Source: Comamonas sp. 26
Lineage (GTDB): Bacteria > Pseudomonadota > Gammaproteobacteria > Burkholderiales > Burkholderiaceae_C
Assembly: GCF_002754475.1 (NCBI RefSeq)
Contig: NZ_PEFL01000002.1
Span: 186,001 to 250,000, forward strand
Length of the DNA stretch: 64,000 bases
Direction of reading: 5' to 3'
Position numbers and translations under genes: made by a program. The notes under the pieces were generated by a model, which was given only the letters and a program-made list of their open reading frames with translations, did not search any database and was not told the origin of the DNA. Positions 52,309 to 61,597 of the stretch are shown here, in pieces. The first letter of the stretch is position 1. Each line of letters starts with the position of its first letter.

Positions 52309-53412
52309 TCACTCATAGCCGAAGGATTTGACACGGGCCTCATCATCCGCCCAGCCAGACTTGACCTTGACCCAGACTTCCAGGAATACCTTCGCGTCCA
52401 GAATCTTTTCCAGATCTTGGCGGGTTTCGGTAGAGATACGCTTGAGGCGCTCGCCACCCTGACCAATCACCATGGCCTTGTGGCCGTCACGCTCAACCAC
52501 AATGGTGGCGGCGATGCGCATAAAGCGGCCAAACTTGGGACTGGGCTCTTCCTCGAACTTGTCGATGACGACCGTAGAGGTGTAAGGCAGCTCGTCGCCG
52601 GTAAAGCGGAACAGTTTTTCGCGCAGGGTTTCAGAAGCCAGGAACTTCTCGCTGCGGTCGGTCAGCTCGTCTTCGCCGTAGAACCATTCCTGCTGTGGCA
52701 GGTACTTGGAGCAGATACCGAACATACGTTCGACATCTTTTTTGTTCTTAGCCGACATGGGCACGAACTCAGCAAAAGGATGGCGCTCCTGCATGTCCTT
52801 GAGCCAAGGCGCAACTTCATGGCGACGGCCCACGGTGTCCAGCTTGTTGGCAATCAGCAGCGTGGGAATGCCGGGCTTGAACAGGCTCAGCACCTTGGCA
52901 TCCGCCGGGGTAAAGCTACCAGCTTCGACCACGAACAAGATCAGGTCCACATCACCAATCGCGCCCAACACCGTCTTGTTCAGCGACTTGTTGAGGGCGG
53001 TGGAGTGCTTGGTCTGAAAACCGGGCGTATCCACAAAAACGAACTGCGTATCGTCCTTGGTGCGGATACCGGTAATGCGGTGGCGCGTAGTCTGCGCCTT
53101 GCGCGAGGTAATCGAGACCTTCTGGCCGACCAGCGCGTTCATCAGAGTGGATTTGCCCACGTTGGGCTTGCCCACAATAGCGATCAGGCCGCAGCGCTGC
53201 TCTTCAGGCGCGTAAACGCGAGCAGGCTCAGCCGACTCTTCCTCGCGCATCACAGTAGGAGCGCTGCCGGGCTTGGCTGCCGCCAGCATTTCGCTGATGT
53301 AGTCCAGGCTAGGGTCGCTGATATCGGTAGAAACAGCCTTAGGCCCTTTCAAAGGCTTAGCGTTCGATGCACCTACGGTGCCTGCTATCTTTTTCTTAGC
53401 AGCATCGGTCAT
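52309..53412 (-). CDS. era: GTPase Era, with an N-terminal extension
   Basis: Ribosome-assembly GTPase that binds 16S rRNA. G1 is GKPNVGKST (81-89), G3 is DTPGF, G4 is NKLD, and a C-terminal KH domain is present ([20 protein letters not shown]). The 367-residue length exceeds the usual 300 or so because of a 70-residue N-terminal extension rich in Ala, Lys and Glu before the GTPase. The ATG at 53412 overlaps the rnc stop (ATGA) and is the sensible start. Upstream reading further into rnc is rejected. Confidence 0.95.
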   Translation of the reverse strand: MTDAAKKKIAGTVGASNAKPLKGPKAVSTDISDPSLDYISEMLAAAKPGSAPTVMREEESAEPARVYAPEEQRCGLIAIVGKPNVGKSTLMNALVGQKVSITSRKAQTTRHRITGIRTKDDTQFVFVDTPGFQTKHSTALNKSLNKTVLGAIGDVDLILFVVEAGSFTPADAKVLSLFKPGIPTLLIANKLDTVGRRHEVAPWLKDMQERHPFAEFVPMSAKNKKDVERMFGICSKYLPQQEWFYGEDELTDRSEKFLASETLREKLFRFTGDELPYTSTVVIDKFEEEPSPKFGRFMRIAATIVVERDGHKAMVIGQGGERLKRISTETRQDLEKILDAKVFLEVWVKVKSGWADDEARVKSFGYE

Positions 53413-54092
53413 GGATTTTTGGCTTTCAATTGGTCCAGCACGGCAGCAGCTGCTGCCTGCTCGCCCATACGGCGGGATATTCCCGTCCCCTGGGCTTTGA
53501 TATTCCATTCGGCAATGGTGCACTCGACCTTAAAGGTCTGCTTGTGCGCCGCGCCACTGATTTCCACCACATCGTATTGCGGCAGCTTCATGCGCTTGCC
53601 TTGCAACAACTCTTGCAGTGCGGTCTTAGGGTCTTTTTCAGCCGCACGCATGTGGGGGTTGATGTCCACACCCTCAAAAAGGTGGTGGACGACTTTCTCG
53701 CCAGCGGAAAATCCAGCATCCAGATAGACAGCGCCAATCAGCGCTTCCACGGCATCCGCCAGGATGGAGGGGCGCTGCTTACCACCCGACTTGGATTCGC
53801 CCTCACCCAAGCGCAACAGCCCGGGCAATTGCAGCTGCAGCGCAATTTTGTGCAGCGTGCCTTCTTTGACGAGATTGGCCCGAACGCGCGAGAGATCGCC
53901 TTCGGGCATGGATGCCAGCTTGGCATACAGCAAGCTGGAGATGGCGAGACTGAGCACCGAGTCGCCCAGAAACTCCAGACGTTCGTTGTTGTCAGCCGAA
54001 AAGCTGCGGTGCGTTACCGCACGCTGCAGCAGGGCCAGATTGGAAAATTGGTGTTGCAGCCTTTGCTGCAGTGCGACTAGAGCAGGTTCCAC
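53409..54092 (-). CDS. rnc: Ribonuclease III
   Basis: Double-stranded-RNA endonuclease that processes rRNA precursors and some mRNAs. The signature [10 protein letters not shown] is at 36-45, followed by the acidic active-site residues near [16 protein letters not shown] sequence ([13 protein letters not shown]), and a C-terminal double-stranded RNA-binding domain ([20 protein letters not shown]). The 227-residue protein starts with GTG at 54092. It overlaps era by four bases and follows the DUF4845 gene by nine. Confidence 0.95.
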   Translation of the reverse strand: MEPALVALQQRLQHQFSNLALLQRAVTHRSFSADNNERLEFLGDSVLSLAISSLLYAKLASMPEGDLSRVRANLVKEGTLHKIALQLQLPGLLRLGEGESKSGGKQRPSILADAVEALIGAVYLDAGFSAGEKVVHHLFEGVDINPHMRAAEKDPKTALQELLQGKRMKLPQYDVVEISGAAHKQTFKVECTIAEWNIKAQGTGISRRMGEQAAAAAVLDQLKAKNP

Positions 54093-54101
54093 CTGAAAAG
54101 A

Positions 54102-54452
54102 CTATTTCTTGAAACGGTAAACAAGGAAGGCGGGGCCTGCCAGAGGAATTTCACGGGAATATTCAAAGCCCACCACGATCTTGTCGTTGACCTTGGTCAC
54201 ATTCAAGTCGTTGCCCGTGACGGACTTGAAATCATCAATGGCTGCTGAGCGATCAAATGCGGCTTTGACTTCCGCCACGGTATTGCCTTCAGCGGCGGCC
54301 TTGTTAGCTGCCTTGGTGATGGCCTGATACTCGAGGAAGACGGGCACCGATTGTGCGCCAATTGCCACCACCGAGACGATGATGGCCACGAGAAACACCA
54401 GACCGATAAAGGACAGGCCACGCTGACGCGAACGCAATGCCAGATTCTTCAT
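54102..54452 (-). CDS. DUF4845 small membrane protein
   Basis: A 116-residue protein of the DUF4845 family, with one N-terminal hydrophobic segment (GLSFIGLVFLVAIIVSVVAI, about 13-32) and a small C-terminal domain (DDFKSVTGNDLNVTKVNDKI). The family sits between lepB and rnc in many betaproteobacteria and gammaproteobacteria; its function is unknown. The start has a GAGGAG ribosome binding site. Confidence 0.85.
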   Translation of the reverse strand: MKNLALRSRQRGLSFIGLVFLVAIIVSVVAIGAQSVPVFLEYQAITKAANKAAAEGNTVAEVKAAFDRSAAIDDFKSVTGNDLNVTKVNDKIVVGFEYSREIPLAGPAFLVYRFKK

Positions 54453-54523
54453 TCTTTTCTCCTCTTTAGGCGGGAATGTATCGACCCGCTCATCCCAGAA
54501 AATTGTCGAAACAGAGCTGGAGC

Positions 54524-55501
54524 TTAGTGAAAGCGGCCAATACGGCCCAAATCGCCAAAGTTCATCCAGACAAAGAACGCCTTGCCCACGATGTTCTTGT
54601 CCGGCACAAAGCCCCAGTAACGAGAATCCAGCGAGTTATCGCGGTTGTCGCCCATCATGAAGTAATGGCCTTCAGGTACTTTGCAGGTCACACCCTCCAC
54701 GCTGTAGCGGCAGTTTTCCTTAAAGACGAAATCGCTTGTACCTTGAATGAAACCGGGCACATCGTTGTTGACGATGATGTTGTGCGGCTTCTCACCCAGG
54801 GTCTCTTCAAACTGCTTGAAGTAACGCATCACATCACGATCCAGAAAATCTGGCAGCTCGCGGGTGGGCAGTTCCTGGCCATTGATGGTCAGGCGCTTGT
54901 TGATATAAGCCACCTCATCACCGGGCACGCCCACCACACGCTTGATGTAATCGAGCGTAGGCTGGGGTGGGTAGCGGAACACCATCACATCGCCGCGCTG
55001 AGGCTTGTTGCCTTCGGTGATTTTCTTGTTGATAACAGGCAGACGTACACCGTAGGTGAACTTATTCACCAGGATCAAGTCACCCACCATCAACGTCGGG
55101 ATCATGGAGCCCGAAGGGATCTTGAAGGGCTCGAACAAGAACGAGCGCAGTACGAACACGATGGCAATCACCGGGAACAGGCCTGCCGTCCAGTCCAGCC
55201 ACCAGGGTTGCATCAAGATGCGGCCCTTGGCCTCTTCCGAGACTTCAATATCCGTCTTGGCGATGCCCATGCGATCGAGCTCGGCACGGCGCTCAATCAC
55301 AGCCTGCTCCAGCGCAACAGCAGCAGCGCGGCGCTTGGGCCAGAAGTAAAAACGCTCGGCCAGCCAGTACACGCCAGTCACCACCGTTGCCAGAAACAGC
55401 AGTAGTGCGAAGTTGCCTTCGATGGAACCCGTGTACCAGGCAGCGATGTAGCCTACAAACGCCGCCAGGATGGCAGCCGTGATCCACTGAATGACTTGCA
55501 T
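54524..55501 (-). CDS. lepB: Signal peptidase I
   Basis: Inner-membrane serine protease that removes signal peptides of exported proteins. Two N-terminal hydrophobic segments precede the catalytic domain: TM1 (about 3-22) and TM2 (about 32-52), with a further segment at about 104-123. The catalytic Ser is about 132 (KIPSGSMIPTL) and the general-base Lys about 187 (LDYIKRVVGVPGD). GHYFMMGDNRDNSLDSRYWG is the family's third box. The start codon overlaps the lepA stop (TGATG). Confidence 0.96.
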   Translation of the reverse strand: MQVIQWITAAILAAFVGYIAAWYTGSIEGNFALLLFLATVVTGVYWLAERFYFWPKRRAAAVALEQAVIERRAELDRMGIAKTDIEVSEEAKGRILMQPWWLDWTAGLFPVIAIVFVLRSFLFEPFKIPSGSMIPTLMVGDLILVNKFTYGVRLPVINKKITEGNKPQRGDVMVFRYPPQPTLDYIKRVVGVPGDEVAYINKRLTINGQELPTRELPDFLDRDVMRYFKQFEETLGEKPHNIIVNNDVPGFIQGTSDFVFKENCRYSVEGVTCKVPEGHYFMMGDNRDNSLDSRYWGFVPDKNIVGKAFFVWMNFGDLGRIGRFH

Positions 55502-57309
55502 CAATCCTCCACTTGCAAAATGGCCAAGAAGGCTTCTTGCGGCACTTCGACCGAACCAATTTGCTTCATGCGTTTCTTACCGGCCTTCTGCTTTTCCAGC
55601 AGTTTGCGCTTACGCGAGACGTCGCCGCCGTAGCACTTGGCCAGCACGTTCTTGCGCATGGCCTTGACGGTTTCACGCGCAATGATGTTGGCGCCAATGG
55701 CAGCCTGAATGGCCACGTCAAACATCTGGCGGCTGATAATTTCACGCATCTTGGCCACCACGGCACGACCACGGAAAGTGGCCTGCGAGCGGTGAACGAT
55801 GATGGACAGCGCATCTACCTTTTCGCTGTTGAGCAAAATGTCGACCTTGACCACATCAGAGGCACGGTACTCCAGGAACTCATAGTCCATGGAGGCATAA
55901 CCACGCGAGACCGATTTGAGCTTGTCAAAGAAGTCCAGCACGATTTCACCCAGAGGCATTTCATAGGTCAGCATGACCTGACGGCCGTGATAGGCCATAT
56001 TCTTCTGGATACCGCGCTTCTGGTTAGCCAGCGTCATTACCGGGCCCACATAATCTTGCGGCATGTACAGATGCACGGTCACGATGGGCTCGCGGATTTC
56101 CTCCATACGGCCTTGGTCGGGCATCTTGGATGGGTTCTCCACCTGAATGACTTCACCATCGGCCTTGACCACTTCATACACCACACTGGGGGCGGTGGTG
56201 ATCAGGTCCTGATCGAACTCGCGCTCTAGACGTTCCTGCACGATTTCCATGTGCAGCAGACCCAGGAAGCCGCAACGGAAGCCAAAGCCCAGCGCCTGCG
56301 AGACTTCGGGCTCGTATTGCAGCGCAGCATCATTGAGCTGCAGCTTTTCCAGTGCATCGCGCAACTGGTCGTATTCAGAGGCTTCGGTGGGGTACAGACC
56401 CGCGAACACCTGAGGCTTGACTTCCTTGAAGCCAGGCAAGGCCTTCTCGGCTGGACCCAGGTTGTTCGGCAGCTTTTTTTCCAGAGTGACGGTATCGCCC
56501 ACTTTAGCGGCCTTCAGCTCCTTGATGCCTGCAATGATGTAGCCCACTTCACCAGCCCTGAGCGCATCGCGCGGCTGGGTAGCAGGGGTGAACACACCGA
56601 TGTTGTTGGCTTCATAGGCTGCGCCTGTAGCCATCATCTTGAAGCGCTCGCCCTTCTTGAGCTGACCATCAACCACGCGCACCAGCATCACAACGCCCAC
56701 ATAGGGGTCAAACCAGCTGTCCACAATCATGGCGCGCAGCGGAGCATCAGGGTTACCCTTGGGGGCAGGCACCTTGGCCACAATGGCTTCCAGAATTTCG
56801 TCGATGCCCATGCCGGTCTTTGCCGAGCAAGGAATGGCATCCGTCGCATCAATGCCGATCACGTCTTCGATCTCGGCCTTGGCGTTGTCTGGATCAGCAT
56901 TGGGCAGATCCATCTTGTTCAACACGGCAAACACTTCCACACCCAGATCAAGTGCGGTGTAGCAGTTGGCCACGGTCTGGGCTTCCACGCCTTGCGAGGC
57001 ATCGACCACCAGCAGACCGCCTTCGCAGGCGGACAGCGAGCGCGAGACTTCATACGAGAAGTCCACGTGACCGGGGGTGTCGATCAGGTTCAGGTTGTAG
57101 ACGTTACCGTCCTTGGCCTTGTACTGCAGGGCTGCGGTCTGCGCCTTGATGGTGATGCCGCGCTCTTTCTCGATGTCCATCGAGTCCAGCACCTGGGCTT
57201 CCATATCGCGGTCTGCGAGACCGCCGCAGCGCTGGATCAGGCGGTCCGCCAGCGTGGACTTGCCATGGTCAATGTGCGCAATGATGGAGAAATTACGGAT
57301 GTGATTCAT
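55501..57309 (-). CDS. lepA: Elongation factor 4 (LepA)
   Basis: Ribosome-bound GTPase that back-translocates or helps ribosome biogenesis. The 602-residue protein has G1 AHIDHGKST (11-19), G3 DTPGHVDF, G4 NKMD, and the specific C-terminal domain with the motif [20 protein letters not shown]. The ATG at 57309 gives the typical N-terminus [14 protein letters not shown]. It is co-transcribed with lepB. Confidence 0.97.
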   Translation of the reverse strand: MNHIRNFSIIAHIDHGKSTLADRLIQRCGGLADRDMEAQVLDSMDIEKERGITIKAQTAALQYKAKDGNVYNLNLIDTPGHVDFSYEVSRSLSACEGGLLVVDASQGVEAQTVANCYTALDLGVEVFAVLNKMDLPNADPDNAKAEIEDVIGIDATDAIPCSAKTGMGIDEILEAIVAKVPAPKGNPDAPLRAMIVDSWFDPYVGVVMLVRVVDGQLKKGERFKMMATGAAYEANNIGVFTPATQPRDALRAGEVGYIIAGIKELKAAKVGDTVTLEKKLPNNLGPAEKALPGFKEVKPQVFAGLYPTEASEYDQLRDALEKLQLNDAALQYEPEVSQALGFGFRCGFLGLLHMEIVQERLEREFDQDLITTAPSVVYEVVKADGEVIQVENPSKMPDQGRMEEIREPIVTVHLYMPQDYVGPVMTLANQKRGIQKNMAYHGRQVMLTYEMPLGEIVLDFFDKLKSVSRGYASMDYEFLEYRASDVVKVDILLNSEKVDALSIIVHRSQATFRGRAVVAKMREIISRQMFDVAIQAAIGANIIARETVKAMRKNVLAKCYGGDVSRKRKLLEKQKAGKKRMKQIGSVEVPQEAFLAILQVED

Positions 57310-57358
57310 CAACGAGAAAGACAGCTTGAATTGAAAAAAGGTGGTTGGCAGACGCAAG

Positions 57359-57391
57359 AAAAAAGGGCGCGTCCCTCAGCGGCGCGCCCTT
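57359..57391 (-). terminator. Terminator between degP and lepA
   Basis: AAGGGCGCG (57363-57371) / CGCGCCCTT (57383-57391), followed on the minus strand by TTTTCTT. It lies about 50 bases before the lepA start. Confidence 0.75.
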
Positions 57392-57734
57392 AACCAACAA
57401 TCTCTGGCAACTGCGATAGTTGGGACTTCATTGTAGGCAAAACTGGCCCCAAACCAAGACCCAGCAAGGCTTGACAATTTCCGGTTCGTGATTTTCGACT
57501 TCATTGATCAACTACTTATTCACAAACCCGAAAACGCCGATCACCTTTTAGCAGCCGGAGATTGCAAGGGCTTTTGCACCGCTTGAAAACCGCTTATCAG
57601 CGTAGTTTTTTGCGTCCAACCACCATGCATTTGGGATGGATTCTACCCAATGGCATAGGGGCACTTGCAGGTGCAGGTCTTGCGGTCATTCCAGATCATG
57701 AAATGGCAGCCAGACCTGCTGCTTTTGGGTGACC
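57392..57734. other. degP-lepA intergenic region (343 bases)
   Basis: Between the degP stop and the terminator I see no gene. Short open frames of about 30-35 codons exist on both strands but have neither a good ribosome binding site nor family resemblance. The region must hold a promoter for lepA, which I cannot place with confidence. Confidence 0.4.
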
Positions 57735-59234
57735 TTATTTAGAGGGGCGAATCAGCACGTACTGCGCCCAGTCACCTCGGCGCACCAGCACATTCACGGG
57801 CTTGGACTTGTCCGCCTTGGCCCAGGCCGCCTCAAAGCTCTTGAGGTCAGACACTTCGGCATTGGCCAGTTGCAGGATTACATCGCCTTCGCGCAGGCCT
57901 GCACGGGCAGCAGCATCGACCGCAGCCGTCACGCGCACACCTCCCTTGACGGAGAGTTCCTTCTTCTGCGCGGCCGTCAGCTCACTCAAGGTCAGGCCCA
58001 GAGATTTATTCTCCAGCACGCTTTGGGGAGTCTTGCTGCTGCCGCCGCTGCCAGCCTTGGTCTTGACCGCTTCGTCAGAGGGCACTTCGGCAATCACCAT
58101 GCTCAACTCCTTGAGCTTGCCACGGCGCAGCACGGTAATCGTGCTCTTGGTGCCGGGCTTGGTATTACCCACCATGCGCGGCAGGTCGGACACCTTTTCG
58201 ATGGCCTTACCGTCGAACTTGGTAATCACGTCACCGGGCTCGACGCCTGCCTTGGCAGATGGGGAGTCAGGCTCAACCGCCGACACCAGTGCGCCTTCGG
58301 GCTTGCCAAGGCCAATGGACTCAGCCACCTCCTTGGTCACAGGGCCAATCTGCACGCCAATACGACCACGTGTCACTTTGCCGGTGGTTCGCAACTGCTC
58401 GCTGACACGAATGGCCTCATCCACGGGAATCGCAAAGCTGATGCCCATGAAACCGCCGGAGCGTGAGTAAATCTGGCTATTGATGCCCACCACCTCGCCA
58501 CGCATATTGATAAGCGGGCCGCCCGAGTTACCGGGATTAATCGCTACGTCAGTCTGGATAAAGGGCAGATAGTCACCCGTATCACGCTGCTTGGCCGAGA
58601 CAATGCCAGCCGTGACCGAGTTCTCCAGCCCAAAGGGTGAGCCGATGGCCATGACCCATTCACCCACGCGCAGCTTGCTCACGTCGCCAATCTTCACGGC
58701 GGGCAGGTTTTTGGCGTCGATCTTGACCACAGCCACATCGGTGCGCTTGTCTGAGCCCACGATTTTTGCCTTGAACTCGCGCTTATCGGTCAGCGTGACG
58801 ATAACGTCGTCAGCGCCTTCAACCACATGGGCGTTGGTCATCACATAGCCATCGGCCGTGAGCACAAAGCCCGAGCCTACGCCTCGAGGCTGCTCTTCTT
58901 CAGACTGTCCGCCCTTGGGAGTGCGCCCACCAGGCACTTTGGGCACAGGCAGGCCAAAGCGGCGGAAAAACTCCAACATGTCTTCATCCATGCCCAGCGC
59001 TTCGCCTGCGTTGTTGGAGACTTTCTCAAGGGTACGAATGTTGACGACCGAAGGGCCGACCTGATCGACCAGATCCGTGAAGTCCGGCAGGCCTCGCACC
59101 GCTGCAGCGCTTTGCGCATGCACTGCAGTGACGGGCAAAAAGGCCGCGCCTGCAGCAGCGGCCACTGTCAGGGCGCTGGCCAGTGCGGTGGCAGAAACAC
59201 GGGATTTGAGCGTCATCCATGCTGGTGTGCGCAT
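57735..59234 (-). CDS. degP: Periplasmic serine protease DegP/MucD
   Basis: Trypsin-like protease with PDZ domains that degrades misfolded envelope proteins. The 499-residue protein has a signal peptide (about 12-40, ATALASALTVAAAAGAAFLP, ending HAQ) and the catalytic triad His136 (MTNAHVVEG), Asp166 (SDKRTDVAVV) and Ser237 (NPGNSGGPL). PDZ1 follows at about 285-375 (GALVSAVEPDSPSAKAGVEP) and PDZ2 at about 405-495 (ARAGLREGDVILQLANAEV). The gene lies after rpoE and rseA in the order known from mucABCD-type clusters. Confidence 0.93.
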   Translation of the reverse strand: MRTPAWMTLKSRVSATALASALTVAAAAGAAFLPVTAVHAQSAAAVRGLPDFTDLVDQVGPSVVNIRTLEKVSNNAGEALGMDEDMLEFFRRFGLPVPKVPGGRTPKGGQSEEEQPRGVGSGFVLTADGYVMTNAHVVEGADDVIVTLTDKREFKAKIVGSDKRTDVAVVKIDAKNLPAVKIGDVSKLRVGEWVMAIGSPFGLENSVTAGIVSAKQRDTGDYLPFIQTDVAINPGNSGGPLINMRGEVVGINSQIYSRSGGFMGISFAIPVDEAIRVSEQLRTTGKVTRGRIGVQIGPVTKEVAESIGLGKPEGALVSAVEPDSPSAKAGVEPGDVITKFDGKAIEKVSDLPRMVGNTKPGTKSTITVLRRGKLKELSMVIAEVPSDEAVKTKAGSGGSSKTPQSVLENKSLGLTLSELTAAQKKELSVKGGVRVTAAVDAAARAGLREGDVILQLANAEVSDLKSFEAAWAKADKSKPVNVLVRRGDWAQYVLIRPSK

Positions 59235-59297
59235 CGTTGTTATCCTTGTTCAAGTCGTCTGACAAACCGGGCCTGAAACCAAAGACTCAGACCCATG

Positions 59298-59331
59298 AAA
59301 AAAGCCAAAGAGTGCCATTCAAACACTCTTT
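59298..59331 (-). terminator. Terminator between rseA and degP
   Basis: AAAGAGTG (59307-59314) / CACTCTTT (59324-59331), followed on the minus strand by GGCTTTTTTC. It lies between rseA and degP, so degP may have its own promoter in the 64 bases after it. Confidence 0.65.
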
Positions 59332-59416
59332 GTAGCAAAAGCCATCAGCCGCAACAAACGCCTAGCTGCATGAAGGTCGCTATGGAATATTCCATCGTTA
59401 CAGGCAAGCCGCACAA

Positions 59417-59490
59417 AATCAATAGCCGCTTACGCATATCCTGCTTGAGCTTGAAGCCAAAAAGGCTTTAAATCAAGCTCACTTATTCCA
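59417..59490. repeat. AT-rich dispersed repeat, copy A11 (degenerate)
   Basis: AAAATCAATAGCCGCTTACG, CATATCCTGCTTGAGCTTGA, AGCCAAAAAGGCTTTAAATC. It keeps the AATAGC start and the AGCC boxes. It lies directly downstream of the rseA stop. Confidence 0.4.
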
Positions 59491-59492
59491 TA

Positions 59493-60260
59493 TCAATGGC
59501 GTGTTGCCGTCGCAAAGCTGGCGTTGCGCAAAAAACTGGCCGGCATCTGCAGATTGGGGGCACTACTGTACTGGGGGTGGGCGGCCAGCAGCTCATCCAG
59601 CCGCGAATCGCGCAGCATTACGGTCTGGCCATTGGGGCCAGCAACCGCGACTGCTGTTGAGGACTGCGCTTCAGCATCCAGAGCAGTGGCCACGCCCGGC
59701 TCTGCCGAAGTGACCGACATCAAGCCATTTGAAGCGACGGGGGCTGTGGAGGCGAGCACCACATTCGGGCTAGCTGCCGCTAGTTGCGCATCGCCTTGAC
59801 GGCCGCTCAAGCCACCAGAGGCTGCCAGCATCACGCCCCAGCCCACAGCAGCAACCGCAGCGACGGAGGCAAAGCCCGCCGCCATCTTCCAGCGAAATAC
59901 CGAGGCATTGGCCGCCTGGCGCGCAGGCAGGCTGACCACCTTGGTCTGCGCCTTGCCTTGCTGCTCGGCAGTGGTGACTTGCTCCCGGCCATCAGCGGTC
60001 ACGCCTGACAGTTGAATGCCCTGAACCACTCTCATCGGCTCGCTCGCCATATGGGCGCGCACGCTGCTCAGAATGTCATGCTGACTGTGGTGGGCCAACT
60101 CAGGGGAACGCAGCACATCGCCAATCAGGTGGTACATGCCCCAGGATTGCTGGCCTTCGTCGCTTTCCGCAAAAGAAAGCACAACCTGCATATGGGACGA
60201 AGAGGCTTCGCCATCCACCAGGGCCGAGAGCTGCTCGCGCTTGATCAGATCGTCATTCAT
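59493..60260 (-). CDS. rseA: Anti-sigma factor RseA (MucA-like)
   Basis: Inner-membrane anti-sigma factor holding RpoE inactive until proteolysis releases it under envelope stress. The 255-residue protein has the N-terminal sigma-binding domain (LIKREQLSALVDGEASSSHM, SWGMYHLIGDVLRS) and a TM segment at about 128-148 (MAAGFASVAAVAAVGWGVML), followed by an Ala/Val/Ser-rich periplasmic part. I choose the ATG at 60260, which has an AGGTGA ribosome binding site, over an upstream ATG at 60284. No rseB follows it before degP. Confidence 0.88.
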   Translation of the reverse strand: MNDDLIKREQLSALVDGEASSSHMQVVLSFAESDEGQQSWGMYHLIGDVLRSPELAHHSQHDILSSVRAHMASEPMRVVQGIQLSGVTADGREQVTTAEQQGKAQTKVVSLPARQAANASVFRWKMAAGFASVAAVAAVGWGVMLAASGGLSGRQGDAQLAAASPNVVLASTAPVASNGLMSVTSAEPGVATALDAEAQSSTAVAVAGPNGQTVMLRDSRLDELLAAHPQYSSAPNLQMPASFLRNASFATATRH

Positions 60261-60287
60261 GAAGTTCACCTGCTCATCTTGCATGTA

Positions 60288-60917
60288 CTACCAACGCTTT
60301 CCACCTTGGCGCTCCAGCAGGGGCTTGACCCTTGCCGAAATCGCCTCACGAGCCCGAAAGATGCGCGAGCGCACCGTACCAATGGGGCAGTCCATCGCCT
60401 GGGCGATTTCCTCGTAGCTTAGCCCTTCAATCTCGCGCAGCGTAACTGCCTGGCGTAAATCCTCGGGCAAAGCATCCATGGCGGCATTGACGGCTTGTGC
60501 AATTTCTTGCGCCGCCAGCACGGTTTCCGGGGTTTCCTGAGTGATTAGTTCCTGTCTGTGAACAGAAGTTTCATCATCGTCACTACCAGTGTGTAACGCG
60601 CTCTCGGAGATCACTGGCGAACGGCGCATTTCCATCAAGGACTTCTTGGCGGTATTGACGGCAATGCGGTACAGCCAGGTGTAGAACTGTGCCTCGCCCC
60701 GAAACTGGTGCAAGGCCTTGTAGGCACGGATAAAGGTTTCCTGCGCAATATCAGGCACCAGGTCCACATCCCGGACCATACGCCCCACCAGTCGCTCGAT
60801 GCGGCGCTGATATTTGATGACCAGCAGTTCAAATGCCCTCGTGTCGCCAGCATTGGCTCGTTCAACGAGAGCCAGATCGCTGTCTGCAGAAGGTGTGGGG
60901 AAATCGGGAGGTGTCAT
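60288..60917 (-). CDS. rpoE: RNA polymerase sigma factor RpoE (sigma-E, AlgU type)
   Basis: Extracytoplasmic-function sigma factor for envelope stress. The 209-residue protein has region 2 (AFELLVIKYQRRIERLVGRM, DVDLVPDIAQETFIRAYKAL) and region 4 (LPEDLRQAVTLREIEGLSYE, EIAQAMDCPIGTVRSRIFRA), as in AlgU/RpoE. The ATG at 60917 is the natural start, giving MTPPDFPTPSADSDLALVER. It precedes rseA by 27 bases. Confidence 0.95.
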   Translation of the reverse strand: MTPPDFPTPSADSDLALVERANAGDTRAFELLVIKYQRRIERLVGRMVRDVDLVPDIAQETFIRAYKALHQFRGEAQFYTWLYRIAVNTAKKSLMEMRRSPVISESALHTGSDDDETSVHRQELITQETPETVLAAQEIAQAVNAAMDALPEDLRQAVTLREIEGLSYEEIAQAMDCPIGTVRSRIFRAREAISARVKPLLERQGGKRW

Positions 60918-60955
60918 TAAGTGCCAAGCGGCGTGCTGCCATAACCGGCAAGGGC

Positions 60956-61447
60956 CTAACCCTGCTCTGCCAGCGGCACGACCGATGAATATACCGCACG
61001 CCGCAAGTCTCCCCATTGCACAGGGCTGTGCTGCTGGCTTATAAAAATCCATAGCACCTTGCGCTTGCTGCTCATAGGCTTGAACACCAAAACATCTGAA
61101 ACGCACATCCACAGCCAGCTGCCGCCATCCAGCCCTATGCGAAGCTGCACGGGCTGTGACTCAGCCACTGGCAGCGTCTCGGACTCGATGGACCACTGCT
61201 CGCCATTCCACAGCAGCTTTCCTTGCGGCCAGCGTTGCCACTGGCTGCGCAGCAAGCCTGCGGCCAGCAGCAGTGCAAGCAAAGCCATCAATGCGGTCAA
61301 CTCCCTACCCCACCCAGCCTGCGGCTGAAAACACCAGACCAGCATGGCCGCCAGCAATGCCAGCCAGACCAGCAGCAACGCCCACCCTGCCCAAGCCGGG
61401 CGGGCAAAGTCATAGGCAACGGCAGGGGCGTGGTAACGGGCACTCAT
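60956..61447 (-). CDS. Two-TM membrane protein, YgfX-like
   Basis: A 163-residue inner-membrane protein with two TM helices, about 20-40 (GWALLLVWLALLAAMLVWCF) and 48-66 (LTALMALLALLLAAGLLRSQ). The C-terminal cytoplasmic part has Trp-rich strands (WQRWPQGKLLWNGEQWSIES, GGSWLWMCVSDVLVFKPMSS). This layout and the gene position between fabF and rpoE resemble YgfX/CptA-type proteins, but the match is weak and I would not assign a toxin role. The exact function is unknown. Confidence 0.6.
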   Translation of the reverse strand: MSARYHAPAVAYDFARPAWAGWALLLVWLALLAAMLVWCFQPQAGWGRELTALMALLALLLAAGLLRSQWQRWPQGKLLWNGEQWSIESETLPVAESQPVQLRIGLDGGSWLWMCVSDVLVFKPMSSKRKVLWIFISQQHSPVQWGDLRRAVYSSVVPLAEQG

Positions 61448-61520
61448 ACCCAGCAGTGTGCAAAGCCTCTGCAGCTGCCCGGCCTAGGGAAAGCACGACC
61501 AAAGCCCCGGGCAGAAACAA

Positions 61521-61552
61521 CAAAGCCCGCAAGGCATGAGCTGTGCGGGCTT
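61521..61552 (-). terminator. Terminator of fabF
   Basis: AAGCCCGCA (61523-61531) / TGCGGGCTT (61544-61552) with a T-rich run (TTGTTGTTT) on the minus strand, about 46 bases after the fabF stop. Confidence 0.75.
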
Positions 61553-61597
61553 GTGCAGTCGAGCAGTCGTCAGAACGACGCCACGATATTGAATCGC

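Noticed and set aside
57622..57729. Short plus-strand frame (about 35 codons) between lepA and degP
   Set aside because: No ribosome binding site, no family resemblance; similar short frames exist on the other strand.
60918..61112. Upstream extension of rpoE by 65 residues
   Set aside because: It overlaps the end of the neighbouring membrane-protein gene and has no homology; ATG at 60917 gives the normal N-terminus.
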